Shown here one piece after another: positions 26,001 to 34,951 of a DNA stretch of 64,000 bases. Each line of letters begins with the position of its first letter. The stretch's first letter is position 1. The DNA lies in the NCBI RefSeq assembly GCF_017751145.1, contig NZ_CP046640.1:2336137-2400136 (forward strand), given 5' to 3'. The notes below the pieces were generated by a model. That model worked only from the letters and a program-made list of their open reading frames with translations, did not search any database and was not told where the DNA came from. Made by a program: the position numbers and the translations under genes. Source of the DNA: Iocasia fonsfrigidae. GTDB taxonomy: Bacteria > Bacillota > Halanaerobiia > Halanaerobiales > DTU029.

Positions 26001-26036
26001 TAAAGACCTGGCTTTTCCTTAAAAGCCAGGTCTTTA
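26001..26036 (-). terminator. Terminator of the accB-accC-asp23-nusB operon
   Basis: Perfect 16-base stem TAAAGACCTGGCTTTT with its complement around a four-base loop, followed on the minus strand by TTTTT. It begins 11 bases after the nusB stop codon. Confidence 0.92.
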
Positions 26037-26047
26037 AAAATATGTTT

Positions 26048-26452
26048 TTATTTATTTACCTTACCTAAGATTCCATTAATAAAAGCAGGTGATTTATCAT
26101 CAGAAAACTCCTTGGCTAACTCTACTGCTTCATTAATCACTACCCCCTGTGCTAAACCTTCTTTCAATTCATAAAGGGCCATCCTGAGGATATTCCTATC
26201 AATATATGACATGCGTTCTACTTTCCAATCAATAGCTAGTTCATTTATTTTTCTATCATATTCTGCTAATCTTTTTACTACACCAATTACTATATCTTCA
26301 AAATAATAATGTTCATCACAAAGAACTTCACTGTCTATTAAATTAGCTATTCCTTTTTTTGCTTCTACTACTGATAGACTATCTAAAATATCCAGGCCGT
26401 ATAACACCTGAAGTGCCCAAATCCTTTCCTGGTGTCTTGAAACCTTCAACAT
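26048..26452 (-). CDS. nusB: Transcription antitermination factor NusB
   Basis: 134 residues, all-helical NusB fold: RHQERIWALQVLYGLDIL at the N-terminus and MSYIDRNILRMALYEL plus VVINEAVELAKEFSDDKSP and FINGILGKV at the C-terminus are family signatures. It binds boxA RNA with NusE for antitermination of rRNA operons. The ATG at 26452 follows GGGG by six bases; a TTG directly upstream is in frame. It is the last gene of the operon that begins with accB, in the Firmicute order accB-accC-asp23-nusB. Confidence 0.96.
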   Translation of the reverse strand: MLKVSRHQERIWALQVLYGLDILDSLSVVEAKKGIANLIDSEVLCDEHYYFEDIVIGVVKRLAEYDRKINELAIDWKVERMSYIDRNILRMALYELKEGLAQGVVINEAVELAKEFSDDKSPAFINGILGKVNK

Positions 26453-26466
26453 CAATATCCCCTTTT

Positions 26467-26703
26467 CTATTGTTTATATTGTGGTGGTAGTAGGCGGTCA
26501 AGAACCCTTTTGAAATCACCCTCCTGATCCCAGCGAGAACCAAGATAATAACCAACAAAAGAAAATACAACAACCAACAGAGCTTTAAAAAACCCAATGA
26601 TCAATATTAAGATAGCAAGGAAAAAACCCAGGAGAACTCCTGTGACTTTACCCTTATGATATGTTATAAGTTGAAGTAGTTTCTTCCATAATTCATTTTC
26701 CAT
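26467..26703 (-). CDS. DUF2273 small membrane protein (Asp23 cluster)
   Basis: 78 residues with two membrane segments (about 18-36 and 40-53) and a charged C-terminus (SRWDQEGDFKRVLDRLLPPQ). The DUF2273 family occurs next to Asp23 and AmaP genes in Firmicutes, as here, where AmaP precedes it by 11 bases. It may help anchor Asp23-type proteins in the membrane; this is context inference, since the family lacks a proven function. ATG start. A frame overlapping on the same strand at 26379-26597 is not a gene. Confidence 0.85.
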   Translation of the reverse strand: MENELWKKLLQLITYHKGKVTGVLLGFFLAILILIIGFFKALLVVVFSFVGYYLGSRWDQEGDFKRVLDRLLPPQYKQ

Positions 26704-26714
26704 TATAAACCACC

Positions 26715-27242
26715 CTATTTCACTAATTCCTGATCATTACTAACACCCTTAATAAGAACCTTAACACCTGCAACATTAACACCTGTTGTATCTTCAATAT
26801 ATGATTTAACAAGCATTTGTAAATCAGCTGTTAATTCAGGGATAGGGGTATCAGCTGAAACCTTTCCTTGTAAAAAAATAAATAATCCTTCATCCTTTAC
26901 TAACATCTTATTGCTAATCTCTGCAATGCCTTCCTGTTGTAACGCAACTGAATTAACTAAATTATCAAGGGCTTCAATTGTAATATCAACTTCCCCCAGG
27001 TCTGATCTACTAATTGGAGTAGTTTTAACTTCTCTTACGAAAAAAGGATAAATAATCCAGGCGCCAGCAATAAATAACAGCAAAAAGACTATACCTGCCT
27101 GCCATTGCTTATACATAGACTCAATTATATCGGGCAACAACCCAACTCTAGCAAAACCAAAAGCATAAATTGCAGTAAGCAGAGAAACAAGCATTAATAT
27201 TATTGACATAATAAATATGATAAACCGATAAAAAAGATTCAC
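26715..27242 (-). CDS. amaP: Alkaline shock response membrane anchor protein AmaP
   Basis: About 175 residues. Two membrane segments at about 5-30 and 48-68 are followed by an Asp23-like soluble domain with SRSDLGEVDITIEALDNLV and a C-terminal VNVAGVKVLIKGV. In Staphylococcus AmaP anchors the abundant Asp23 at the membrane. The open frame extends to TTG at 27275, but GGGGGG seven bases before GTG at 27242 and the family start NLFYRFIIFIM support the shorter form. Located between asp23 and the DUF2273 gene, same operon. Confidence 0.88.
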   Translation of the reverse strand: MNLFYRFIIFIMSIILMLVSLLTAIYAFGFARVGLLPDIIESMYKQWQAGIVFLLLFIAGAWIIYPFFVREVKTTPISRSDLGEVDITIEALDNLVNSVALQQEGIAEISNKMLVKDEGLFIFLQGKVSADTPIPELTADLQMLVKSYIEDTTGVNVAGVKVLIKGVSNDQELVK

Positions 27243-27292
27243 TACCTTTCCCCCCATTCCCGGATTAAATTCCAAAAGTTAAAAGAGTCTAT

Positions 27293-27673
27293 CTAATTAA
27301 GCCCGGTCTCTTCTACACTCTCTTGCTCATTATCCTCATTAGCAAAATGAACCCCTTGAACATGAATGTTAACCTCTTCAACATCAAGACCTGTCATGCT
27401 TTCAATAGCATCTTTCACATTTTCCTGAATACCTTCAGCAACATCAGGGATAGCATAACCATAATCAATAATAACCGTTAGCTCTACAACACATTCACTC
27501 TCACTGGCTTCAACCTTAACTCCCTTTTTATGCCCAAGCATCTCAGCAATTCCACTACCAACACCACCACTCATACCTGATACACCATCAACTTCAGTTG
27601 CAGCCAGACTGGCGATAATAGCTATAACTTCATTAGCAATCTTAATTGAACCTATATTAGCTTTATCTTCCAT
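27293..27673 (-). CDS. Asp23/Gls24 family envelope stress response protein
   Basis: 126 residues, one Asp23 domain: GSIKIANEVIAIIASLAATE, then GVSGMSGG and VELTVIIDYGYAIPDVAEGI, closing with VEEVNIHVQGVHF. In Bacillus the gene in this place is yqhY, associated with acetyl-CoA carboxylase. The protein oligomerises at the membrane through AmaP in other Firmicutes. ATG start with a ribosome site GGGG. The position after accC suggests a role in matching lipid synthesis to envelope state, which is an inference. Confidence 0.93.
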   Translation of the reverse strand: MEDKANIGSIKIANEVIAIIASLAATEVDGVSGMSGGVGSGIAEMLGHKKGVKVEASESECVVELTVIIDYGYAIPDVAEGIQENVKDAIESMTGLDVEEVNIHVQGVHFANEDNEQESVEETGLN

Positions 27674-27688
27674 AAAAACTCACCCCTT

Positions 27689-29038
27689 TTATTTTTCGTT
27701 ATTAAGCCTCCGATGAATAAAATTAGTATGATAATTACCTTTCCTAAAGTAGGCATTATTTAATATACGTAGATGGTAGGGTATTGTTGTCTTAATACCA
27801 TCAATAAAGAATTCATCTAAGGCCCTTTCCATCCTTGATAAAGCCTTTTCCCTATCCTCTTCCCAGACAATTAACTTGGCAACCATTGAATCATAATTTG
27901 GTGGAATAAAATAACCAGGATAGACACCACTATCAATTCTTACTCCAGGACCTCCAGGAATAATATATTCTTCCAACCTACCTGGTGAAGGAATAAAGCC
28001 TTTTTCCGGGTCTTCCGCATTAATCCTACATTCCAGAGCAACACCCTTAAGTTTAATATCATCCTGATTAAAAACCAGTTTTTCACCAGCAGCAATTCTG
28101 ATCTGTTCTTTAATTATATCAATTCCAGTAACATATTCAGTAACAGGGTGTTCAACCTGTACCCTGGTATTCATCTCTATAAAGTAATAATTATTATCCT
28201 TATCAAGCAAAAATTCAACTGTACCGGCATTGGCATATGAAACTGCTTTAGCAACCTTTACTGCCTTCTGACCCATTTCATACCTGAGCCCTTCTTCCAG
28301 GGCAGGAGAGGGTGACTCCTCAACTATTTTTTGATGTCTGCGTTGGATCGAACAATCCCTTTCCCCCAGATGGATAACATTGCCATGTTCATCAGCCAGG
28401 ATTTGAAACTCAATATGTCTGGGCTCTTCAACATATTTCTCCATATATACCTCAGCATTACCAAAAGCAGCTTCAGCTTCTCTCTGAGCAGTCTGAATAG
28501 CCTTTTTCAGATCCTTAGCATTCTGAGCAATACGCATCCCTTTCCCACCACCACCTGCAGCGGCTTTAACGATAACAGGATAACCAATTTCTTCTGCAAG
28601 TTCCAGGGTTTTTTCAATATCTGTAAGACTCTGTTCAGTACCTGGTACAACAGGTACCCCGGCCTTAATCATTGTTTCTCTGGCCTTAACTTTGTCACCC
28701 ATCAAAGCTATTATCTCAGAAGAAGGCCCTATAAACTTAACCCCACTACTTTCACATACTTCAGCAAAATGGGCATTCTCTGCTAAAAAACCATATCCTG
28801 GATGAATGGCATCAGCATCTGTCACCTCAGCTACACTCATAATAGCAGGTATATTAAGGTAACTCTGGTTAGAATTAGCTGGACCAATACAATAGGCCTC
28901 ATCAGCCAGCTTAACATGTAAAGAATCTCTATCAACCTCCGAATAAACAGCTACCGAAGGTATTGATAATTCCTTTAGAGCACGAATAATACGAACAGCA
29001 ATTTCTCCTCTATTTGCAACTAAAACCTTATTAAACAT
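27689..29038 (-). CDS. accC: Biotin carboxylase subunit of acetyl-CoA carboxylase
   Basis: 449 residues of the ATP-grasp superfamily. Seen: [20 protein letters not shown] at the start, the glycine-rich ATP loop [36 protein letters not shown], and [14 protein letters not shown] with catalytic Glu and Arg. It carboxylates biotin on AccB with bicarbonate and ATP, the first half of malonyl-CoA synthesis. It follows accB by 17 bases. The carboxyltransferase subunits are not in the window. Confidence 0.98.
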   Translation of the reverse strand: MFNKVLVANRGEIAVRIIRALKELSIPSVAVYSEVDRDSLHVKLADEAYCIGPANSNQSYLNIPAIMSVAEVTDADAIHPGYGFLAENAHFAEVCESSGVKFIGPSSEIIALMGDKVKARETMIKAGVPVVPGTEQSLTDIEKTLELAEEIGYPVIVKAAAGGGGKGMRIAQNAKDLKKAIQTAQREAEAAFGNAEVYMEKYVEEPRHIEFQILADEHGNVIHLGERDCSIQRRHQKIVEESPSPALEEGLRYEMGQKAVKVAKAVSYANAGTVEFLLDKDNNYYFIEMNTRVQVEHPVTEYVTGIDIIKEQIRIAAGEKLVFNQDDIKLKGVALECRINAEDPEKGFIPSPGRLEEYIIPGGPGVRIDSGVYPGYFIPPNYDSMVAKLIVWEEDREKALSRMERALDEFFIDGIKTTIPYHLRILNNAYFRKGNYHTNFIHRRLNNEK

Positions 29039-29055
29039 CTATTTACTCCCCCTCT

Positions 29056-29502
29056 TTAAAGTGGCTCTATTACGAAGAGGGGCTCTCCGTATTCAACTGC
29101 TTGTCCATTTTCTACTAATATCTCAACAATCTTACCCCTGGTCTCTACTTCTATTTCATTCATTAGTTTCATAGCCTCGATAATACACAGTGTATCACCG
29201 GGATTGACTATATCTCCTTTTGCTACAAAGGGATCAACATCAGGGGCAGGAGCCCTATAAAATGTCCCTACCATTGGAGCAACAATTTCTTCTCTGTTTG
29301 AATCAACAATATCCTCCTTCTCCTGATTTCCCTGATCTTCAATTTGAGAAGGTCTCCGCTGTATATCAATAAATTGTTCTGCCTCACTAGCCTGAAAACC
29401 CCGTTTTATACTTATTTTAGTTTCCTTTTCTTCCACATTAATTTCTGTGATATCTGTCTCCTTAATTAATTCTATTAATGCCTTTATTTCGTCCAGATTC
29501 AT
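29056..29502 (-). CDS. accB: Biotin carboxyl carrier protein of acetyl-CoA carboxylase
   Basis: 148 residues. The N-terminal helix ([20 protein letters not shown]) is followed by an acidic linker, and the C-terminal lipoyl-like domain carries the biotinylation site [10 protein letters not shown]. The domain start [20 protein letters not shown] is typical. ATG at 29502 with AAGGGGG upstream. First gene of the operon running to nusB. The 140 bases upstream are AT-rich; no FapR site was seen. Confidence 0.97.
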   Translation of the reverse strand: MNLDEIKALIELIKETDITEINVEEKETKISIKRGFQASEAEQFIDIQRRPSQIEDQGNQEKEDIVDSNREEIVAPMVGTFYRAPAPDVDPFVAKGDIVNPGDTLCIIEAMKLMNEIEVETRGKIVEILVENGQAVEYGEPLFVIEPL

Positions 29503-29641
29503 CGTATTTCCCCCTTATTTACAACAATATTTTACCACCTGTCTATTAATTTTATCCAATTAATGGTTTAAAAACAAGCAGTTTTTAGTGCTTCTTTATA
29601 TTTTTATTCTCTATTAATCCTAAAAATCCTTTTTAAAAAAG

Positions 29642-29671
29642 AAAACTGTTGGCAATATTACCAACAGTTTT
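29642..29671 (-). terminator. Terminator of the spoIIIA operon, displaced from it by the palindromic element
   Basis: AAAACTGTTGG pairs with CCAACAGTTTT around an eight-base loop, followed on the minus strand by CTTTTTT. It now lies 220 bases after the spoIIIAH stop, with the 203-base element between. Confidence 0.7.
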
Positions 29672-29690
29672 TGATAAATAAGACTCTTTC

Positions 29691-29893
29691 ATAATAGCCC
29701 TTTTGCATAATTGAATTGTTATCCAGACGATTAAAACGGAGCAGAATTTAGTAAAGACAATTATGAAAAAGGCTGTTTTGCTGTTTGACCGTAGGGAGTT
29801 TAAAACAGCCCATAATTGGCTGATACTAAATTCGTTGCGGAGTTTTTGTATGGGAACAATCAATTATGCAAGACACTTAAATAAGGCTATTAT
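29691..29893. mobile_element. MITE-like nested palindromic element, 203 bp
   Basis: Terminal inverted repeats ATAATAGCC (29691-29699) and GGCTATTAT (29885-29893) enclose further, correctly nested complementary pairs: TTGCATAATTGAATTGTT (29703-29720) with 29855-29871; GAATTTAGTA (29744-29753) with TACTAAATTC (29824-29833); CAATTATG (29758-29765) with CATAATTG (29811-29818); GGCTGTTTT (29771-29779) with AAAACAGCC (29802-29810). The whole folds as one long imperfect hairpin with its centre near 29790. No transposase is encoded. The right end overlaps the spoIIIAH stop codon. Alternatives: a structured RNA or 3' regulatory hairpin. A target duplication is not clear. Confidence 0.65.
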
Positions 29894-30459
29894 CCTGTCT
29901 CAATTTTCTTTTCAATTATGGTTACATCCTCAAAATTGAACCCGGTTATCTTGACAATAATATCACCTATTTTAGCAACATCACTTTTATTAAGTCCGTT
30001 TGTATGTACAATCACATCAACTGCTTCTTCATGAATATACGCCAGTGATTCTTTATAACCCCTGGCCCTGATTAAACTCTCTATCTCTAACTCTTTTTCC
30101 ATCTTATCGGTCAATGCCAGCATCTTTTTCTGTGCTTCTTTTTTGGTTATTTCATCAGAGTTGGGATTATTAATCATCTCTCTGAATATATTTATCTGTT
30201 CACTCCTGGCCTTATCTCTTTCAAGACGATATTCTATAAAGAAATCCTCTTCATTCTGAGAATCTTTTGCCTTAGTATAATTTATGTCATCAACCTTTCC
30301 CCCTCCCTGAGATTTAGACTCCTCAATCACTTCAATATTCTCTGATACCGTCTCTTCCACTGCCAGATAATCACCACCTTGGTAGACAATAATTGAAGTT
30401 ACCATCCCAACCCACACCATCATAATCATCAACCAGAGAATTTTCCTCCTTATCATCAT
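29890..30459 (-). CDS. spoIIIAH: SpoIIIAH, mother-cell component of the feeding-tube channel
   Basis: 189 residues. An N-terminal membrane segment (about 6-25) precedes a linker and a coiled-coil plus EscJ/YscJ-like domain: EEDFFIEYRLERDKARSEQI, then ITKKEAQKKMLALTDKMEKE, and the C-terminal VIVHTNGLNKSDVAKIGDII. SpoIIIAH meets forespore SpoIIQ across the intermembrane space to form a ring related to type III secretion rings. The ATG at 30459 follows GGAGGGGG at seven bases; the longer frame lacks support. The stop codon TAA lies within the terminal repeat of the palindromic element, so the native 3' end may have been altered by insertion. Confidence 0.93.
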   Translation of the reverse strand: MMIRRKILWLMIMMVWVGMVTSIIVYQGGDYLAVEETVSENIEVIEESKSQGGGKVDDINYTKAKDSQNEEDFFIEYRLERDKARSEQINIFREMINNPNSDEITKKEAQKKMLALTDKMEKELEIESLIRARGYKESLAYIHEEAVDVIVHTNGLNKSDVAKIGDIIVKITGFNFEDVTIIEKKIETG

Positions 30460-30463
30460 ACTT

Positions 30464-31054
30464 TTACCCCCTCCCATATGGTAGAACACTTATCTTATGA
30501 ACCGGCAAATTTAATAAACTCCTTACTGCGGTAATAATATTCATTTTAATTTTACTGTTTTCAGCCCCCTGAGCCACAATAAGAATACCTGAAATAGCAG
30601 GCTGTTGTTTTTTCCTTACTACAGGGCTCTCACCTCCACTAGCATCCCTGATAATTACTAATTCGTTCTCAAATCTATCTTCATCGATCTTCCTTTCACC
30701 ACCATTCTGGTCTATTTCGTCTGTCACTTTATTACTTCTGCTTTCATTATACTCATATTGATACTCCAGGGCAGAATCAGTATAAACCTTTACCCTTACC
30801 TTACCCACACCATTAACCAATGAGATAATCTCCTCTATCTCTCCTGCTATCCTCTCCTCATATAAAACCTTCACTTCATTATTTTTTGAACCATGAGAAA
30901 CCGGTGGAGATGTTTTATTCTCATTTGTAAAAAGACCTGTAAATAATAATAATAGAATTCCTATCATCCCAAGAATTATAATATTCCTCAAAATATTATG
31001 GCTACCTTTGTTCTCATTATTTAATATATTTTTAAGTTCATCCAGGATCCCCAT
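30464..31054 (-). CDS. spoIIIAG: SpoIIIAG
   Basis: 196 residues with one membrane segment at about 23-42 and an extracytoplasmic region: GKVRVKVYTDSALEYQYEYN, then a charged loop, and the ring-building end VRKKQQPAISGILIVAQGAE followed by VRSLLNLPVHKISVL. SpoIIIAG forms a large multimeric ring in the sporulation channel and resembles EscJ-type ring proteins. It precedes spoIIIAH by a four-base gap. ATG start. Confidence 0.95.
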   Translation of the reverse strand: MGILDELKNILNNENKGSHNILRNIIILGMIGILLLLFTGLFTNENKTSPPVSHGSKNNEVKVLYEERIAGEIEEIISLVNGVGKVRVKVYTDSALEYQYEYNESRSNKVTDEIDQNGGERKIDEDRFENELVIIRDASGGESPVVRKKQQPAISGILIVAQGAENSKIKMNIITAVRSLLNLPVHKISVLPYGRG

Positions 31055-31058
31055 TATA

Positions 31059-31655
31059 TTAATCCCCCCCTGCCTTAATTATTTTGATTTCCTTTTCACT
31101 CAATTGAAAAACCTTACTTAGATTATTTTTTAATTTTATACTATCAATCCCTATATTATTCTCATTTTTTTCCTTTAAACCACTCCTATCATTGTTAATA
31201 TCGACAGGGTCAATTTCTCTTACATTCTCTCTAATCCTGTGAAAAAATACGGTTATACCAGTAAGCTGATATTCATCATTAATATCCACCTGGATATCCC
31301 TGTTATACTGCTCACTATCATAATAAAGTTCAATTACCTCCTCAACGCGTCCCCTTACTTTTTCAGCATAGTAATCCTTGATTAAGGCCTTATTCTCATA
31401 TTCTATCTCAGCACCCTTTTCAATTATCCCTTCCCAGTTTCCGCTAATAATTTTCCCTGGTATAATATCCTGCATTACTGTCAGATCACCCTTTAAAATA
31501 GCAGATAAAGGAGAAATAAAAATAGAGATAATAAAAAACCCCATTACTACCCTGACATATTTTCGCATTTTATTACCAGGTAGGAACATCTCTAACAGGG
31601 TAGTAAACAGAATAATAAAAACCAGGTTTTTAACCCATCTTATAACTGCCTCCAT
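31059..31655 (-). CDS. spoIIIAF: SpoIIIAF
   Basis: 198 residues. Two N-terminal membrane segments (about 7-24 and 31-52, KYVRVVMGFFIISIFISPL) are followed by a soluble domain with a C-terminal KNNLSKVFQLSEKEIKIIKA helix. Typical for SpoIIIAF, a membrane component of the SpoIIIA complex with a mother-cell intermembrane domain. Genes AE and AG flank it with 4-base gaps. ATG with a GGTGAG ribosome site. Confidence 0.93.
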   Translation of the reverse strand: MEAVIRWVKNLVFIILFTTLLEMFLPGNKMRKYVRVVMGFFIISIFISPLSAILKGDLTVMQDIIPGKIISGNWEGIIEKGAEIEYENKALIKDYYAEKVRGRVEEVIELYYDSEQYNRDIQVDINDEYQLTGITVFFHRIRENVREIDPVDINNDRSGLKEKNENNIGIDSIKLKNNLSKVFQLSEKEIKIIKAGGD

Positions 31656-31659
31656 AAAC

Positions 31660-32838
31660 TCACCTCATCATTACAGTTAAGTTGGCTGCCCCAACAATTA
31701 CAGTTAAGGTTATAAAAAACATTAATGAAACTGCAGATACTGTTAAAAATACAAAAACAAGACTATTACCTACATCATTTAAAACATCTACTAACCTGGC
31801 ATCGGCTATTGGTTGAATAAGGGCACTGGCCAATTTATAGATAATAATCAAGGCAATAAGTTTTATAATTGGATAGGCAATTATCATTATAATAGCTATC
31901 ATCCCAAATAGATTAAGGGCGTTTTTAATAATTAAGGAACAACTTACTACCAAATCAACGGCATCAGAAAAAATGCCACCTATGACAGGTATAAACGTAC
32001 CTGTCAGATATTTGGCTGTCCTTAAAGAAAGACTGTCAGTCACCGCTGCCGCCCCACCCTGAATAAGCAAACCACCTGTAAATATTATCAAAATTAAACC
32101 AAGCAGCCCCATACTTGCTTCCTTAAAAAGACCTGCTAACCTTGATAGGGAGAACTCATCATTTAATCTGGTAACAATACATAGGACCGTTGACAGAAAA
32201 ATCATAGGTAAAACAATAAGTTTTACTATTGTCCCCAGCAGAGAGATTATTAAATATGTCAAGGGATTAAAGACTACTGCTGAGGTAAAAGCACCCATAC
32301 TAACCAGCAAACTCAGTAAAACAGGTAAAAGAGCCTGCATAAATGATACAATATTATCAACTGCATTTACCCCTATGTCTATAGCAATATGAAAAGACTG
32401 TAGTACCATTACAGCCAGGATCATAAATATCAACATATTTGATGTATTACTGATCATTGTACTGGAAAAAGAATCGTGAAATATATTTAAAATAGCACTT
32501 ATAGCTGCCAGAATTATTATCTGCCCCATAATACTCAAGTTGGCTGTTACCTCTTTACCAAGGTATTTAATTATTGATTTTAATAAATCTCTCCAATCTA
32601 ATTCAAGATTACCTTTTACCAGGTTTAACAGGATAGTTTTCAAGTTTAACTCTGGCAAATAATGCCCTGCACCTTTGTTTATCTTATTAACTTCCTGCTG
32701 AACTTTATTTATATCCAGTTTATTTAACTGTCTTAAAATAATCTCATCCTGATTCATCTGACTATTTTCAGCATAGCTTGGTAGCGCAAATAATAATAAA
32801 CAAGATATAATTACCAATAATATCCTTACTATATTCAT
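31660..32838 (-). CDS. spoIIIAE: SpoIIIAE, polytopic membrane protein
   Basis: 392 residues. A cleavable signal peptide or first membrane segment (1-23) precedes a helical region and seven or more membrane segments from about residue 85 onward, including GLLLIQGGAAAVTDSLSLRT-like sequence and the conserved FIPVIGGIFSDAVDLV. In Bacillus SpoIIIAE has a processed signal and possibly works as the permease-like part of the channel. ATG at 32838 with AGGAAG upstream. Between AD (16 bases) and AF (4 bases). Confidence 0.95.
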   Translation of the reverse strand: MNIVRILLVIISCLLLFALPSYAENSQMNQDEIILRQLNKLDINKVQQEVNKINKGAGHYLPELNLKTILLNLVKGNLELDWRDLLKSIIKYLGKEVTANLSIMGQIIILAAISAILNIFHDSFSSTMISNTSNMLIFMILAVMVLQSFHIAIDIGVNAVDNIVSFMQALLPVLLSLLVSMGAFTSAVVFNPLTYLIISLLGTIVKLIVLPMIFLSTVLCIVTRLNDEFSLSRLAGLFKEASMGLLGLILIIFTGGLLIQGGAAAVTDSLSLRTAKYLTGTFIPVIGGIFSDAVDLVVSCSLIIKNALNLFGMIAIIMIIAYPIIKLIALIIIYKLASALIQPIADARLVDVLNDVGNSLVFVFLTVSAVSLMFFITLTVIVGAANLTVMMR

Positions 32839-32854
32839 TTTTTACTTCCTCTCA

Positions 32855-33244
32855 CTATAAAGGAATAATCTCAAGAATGGTTTCTATCAAGGAAAGCATA
32901 ATTGGTACAGCCATAATCATAATTAATATCTTGGCCGCTATTTCTATTTTGCTGGCTAAGGCAGTTTCACCACTGTCTTTTGTAATCTCAGCCCCAAACT
33001 GCCCTATATAAGCAATACCTATTATTTTTACAATAGTATTAAAATACATTAAATCAATACCAGATTTCCTGGCAAGTTGATTAAGCAAATCAATTACCAC
33101 AGCAACCTGGTCTATAATTATAATTAAGATTATTATGCCGGTTAATAGACTAAGTATAAAAGCCATTTCAGGTTTAATCTGTTTAATAACTATAATCAAT
33201 ATAGTAGCCAGAATTGTAACACCTACTACCTGTATAATTGTCAT
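32855..33244 (-). CDS. spoIIIAD: SpoIIIAD
   Basis: 129 residues with four membrane segments (about 1-21, 27-50, 68-85 region, and 102-127). The conserved block SGIDLMYFNTIVKIIGIAYI and EITKDSGETALASKIEIAAK matches SpoIIIAD. Together with SpoIIIAC it resembles small membrane proteins of secretion exporters. ATG start, 10 bases after spoIIIAC. Confidence 0.95.
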   Translation of the reverse strand: MTIIQVVGVTILATILIIVIKQIKPEMAFILSLLTGIIILIIIIDQVAVVIDLLNQLARKSGIDLMYFNTIVKIIGIAYIGQFGAEITKDSGETALASKIEIAAKILIMIMAVPIMLSLIETILEIIPL

Positions 33245-33254
33245 AAGAAATCAC

Positions 33255-33449
33255 CTAGAACCTGAAAACCGTTCTTACATCATTAAATAACTGACTTATC
33301 AACTGTATTACTACTGTCATAACAATAATTACACTTACCAGGGTTATCATCTGGGCCTGCTCTTCTTTATCAGCCTGTTTTAGGACAATATTTATTATAG
33401 AAATAAAAATTCCAATACCAGCAATTTTAAATATCAAATTTACATCCAT
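33255..33449 (-). CDS. spoIIIAC: SpoIIIAC
   Basis: 64 residues, two membrane segments (about 4-22 and 34-55) connected by the cytoplasmic loop LKQADKEEQAQMITLVSV, the family signature. SpoIIIAC is a small component of the mother-cell SpoIIIA complex. The ATG at 33449 has AAGGGG upstream. Gaps of 16 bases from AB and 10 to AD. Confidence 0.95.
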   Translation of the reverse strand: MDVNLIFKIAGIGIFISIINIVLKQADKEEQAQMITLVSVIIVMTVVIQLISQLFNDVRTVFRF

Positions 33450-33465
33450 TATTTAACACCCCTTA

Positions 33466-33987
33466 TCAATAGAATAAAATAATTATCATTAAACTTATTA
33501 AAACACCTGCATATCGTACTAATTTAACCTTCTTAGCAGCCTCTTTTTCTGCCTGTATTTTTTGCTGTCTGAGCCTCTTTAATATTAACTGATTGATATT
33601 GTTCTGATTATCAAGACTGGAGCTGCCGAGCTGGCGTCCCCAGCTATCAAGAATTTCAATATCTTCTTCCAGAAGACTATTATTTCTGTAATTAATCAGC
33701 AATCTTTCATGCCATATCTCATAAAAAACCTTATTATTACCCTTTTCTAATTCATATGCTGTCTCCCTAAATAGATTGGCCAGTGGGCTTTTAAAGGTGG
33801 CAGCTGTTCCCATTAACGCCTCTGCCATAAAAGACTGTTTATAGCTAATCTCTGTATTAAAAATATTTATACCCATCTCTAATTCTTCCAGTTCTTTAAC
33901 CCTTTTTTGATATGAGCTGCCTATAATCCAGCCGATAAAACTACCCGATACTAAGATCATTACTGCCCCAGTTAATTTTATCAACAA
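33466..33987 (-). CDS. spoIIIAB: SpoIIIAB
   Basis: About 173 residues. An N-terminal membrane segment with GAVMILVSGSFIGWIIGSSY is followed by a helical cytoplasmic region like GspF/TadC halves (LEELEMGINIFNTEISYKQS) and a C-terminal anchor YAGVLISLMIIILFY. The frame extends to ATG at 34008, but GGGAGGGAGG lies just after that ATG and nine bases before TTG at 33987; the family also begins near this point. The gene overlaps spoIIIAA by 47 bases, a long overlap suggesting strict translational coupling. Confidence 0.92.
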   Translation of the reverse strand: MLIKLTGAVMILVSGSFIGWIIGSSYQKRVKELEELEMGINIFNTEISYKQSFMAEALMGTAATFKSPLANLFRETAYELEKGNNKVFYEIWHERLLINYRNNSLLEEDIEILDSWGRQLGSSSLDNQNNINQLILKRLRQQKIQAEKEAAKKVKLVRYAGVLISLMIIILFY

Positions 33988-34951
33988 AACAAGAAACCTC
34001 CCTCCCATTTCTATCCCTGACCGCCTCTATTGTTCCAATCCCATCCCTATTACTAAGAAATACAAATCTCTCAAAGAGCCCTTTATCAATTAAATCTGCT
34101 ATCCCCGGCCGCCTTTTTATATCTGTAAAATCCCTGCCGTGGATAGTTGTAATAAGACTAACACCAGCATAAAGGGCCTCCTGTATAGCATTAATATCCT
34201 CATCCCTACCTATTTCATCTACAGCAATTACCTCAGGGGACATCGAACGTATTAATAACATCATTCCTTCTGCCTTAGGACAATTATCTAATAAGTCTGT
34301 CCTACTTCCTATATTATTCTGTGGCACTCCTTTATATGCCCCTGCTATTTCTGATCTTTCATCAACTAATCCAACTTTCTTTCCCTTTATACCCTTATCC
34401 AACATTCCTTGACTGAAAATACGAATTAAATCACGTAATAGAGTTGTTTTTCCACAGAGTGGAGGTGAAACAATAAGGGTATTTAAGACCAGGTCCCTTT
34501 CTATGTCATATAGATAAGTAACTACATCCTCAGCTGCCCCGGTAAATTCCCTACATATTCGATAATTTAAACTATTTATATTTTTAATAGTTTTAATCCT
34601 AGCATTTTCCACAACAACTTGACCAGTAAAACCCACCCGGTGACCGCCAGGTATAGTAATAAAGCCCTCCAACAGCTGCCTCTCAAGAGCATATATGGAA
34701 TTATGTGACAATAATAAAAAAGCCTTTTCCATCTCTTCCCTGTTTAATCCATAAAATCTATCACTATTTTTCAATCTTTTTCCATTGAGATCAATAAAAA
34801 AATCTATATTACTGCCGATAAGCTGAATAGCCTGATTTACTCTTAATCTTATTTCAACCAGCTTCTTATCTCTCCATTCGCTTAAACCTCCAATCAACAA
34901 AGCGGTCCTTTCTGGTAAATAGTCAAGAAGATTTTCCGACAACAGCCTCAC
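33941..34951 (-). CDS. spoIIIAA: SpoIIIAA, ATPase of the SpoIIIA channel
   Basis: 336 residues of the AAA/PilT-like secretion ATPase group. The Walker A motif is VSPPLCGKTTLLRDLIR, Walker B is VIAVDEIGRDEDINAIQEAL, followed by SLITTIHGRDFTDIKRRPGI, the His box region. The N-terminal domain has PGGHRVGFTGQVV. It powers the intercompartment channel of the developing spore. First gene of the spoIIIAA-AH operon; a sigma-E promoter is expected upstream but was not recognised with confidence. Confidence 0.96.
   Translation of the reverse strand: MRLLSENLLDYLPERTALLIGGLSEWRDKKLVEIRLRVNQAIQLIGSNIDFFIDLNGKRLKNSDRFYGLNREEMEKAFLLLSHNSIYALERQLLEGFITIPGGHRVGFTGQVVVENARIKTIKNINSLNYRICREFTGAAEDVVTYLYDIERDLVLNTLIVSPPLCGKTTLLRDLIRIFSQGMLDKGIKGKKVGLVDERSEIAGAYKGVPQNNIGSRTDLLDNCPKAEGMMLLIRSMSPEVIAVDEIGRDEDINAIQEALYAGVSLITTIHGRDFTDIKRRPGIADLIDKGLFERFVFLSNRDGIGTIEAVRDRNGREVSCFVDKINWGSNDLSIG

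Noticed and set aside
26379-26597. Minus-strand frame overlapping nusB and the DUF2273 gene
   Set aside because: Alternative frame of two well-supported genes.
29633-29863. Minus-strand frame of 76 codons between accB and spoIIIAH
   Set aside because: Composed of the palindromic element plus the terminator hairpin; no ribosome site and no coding signature.
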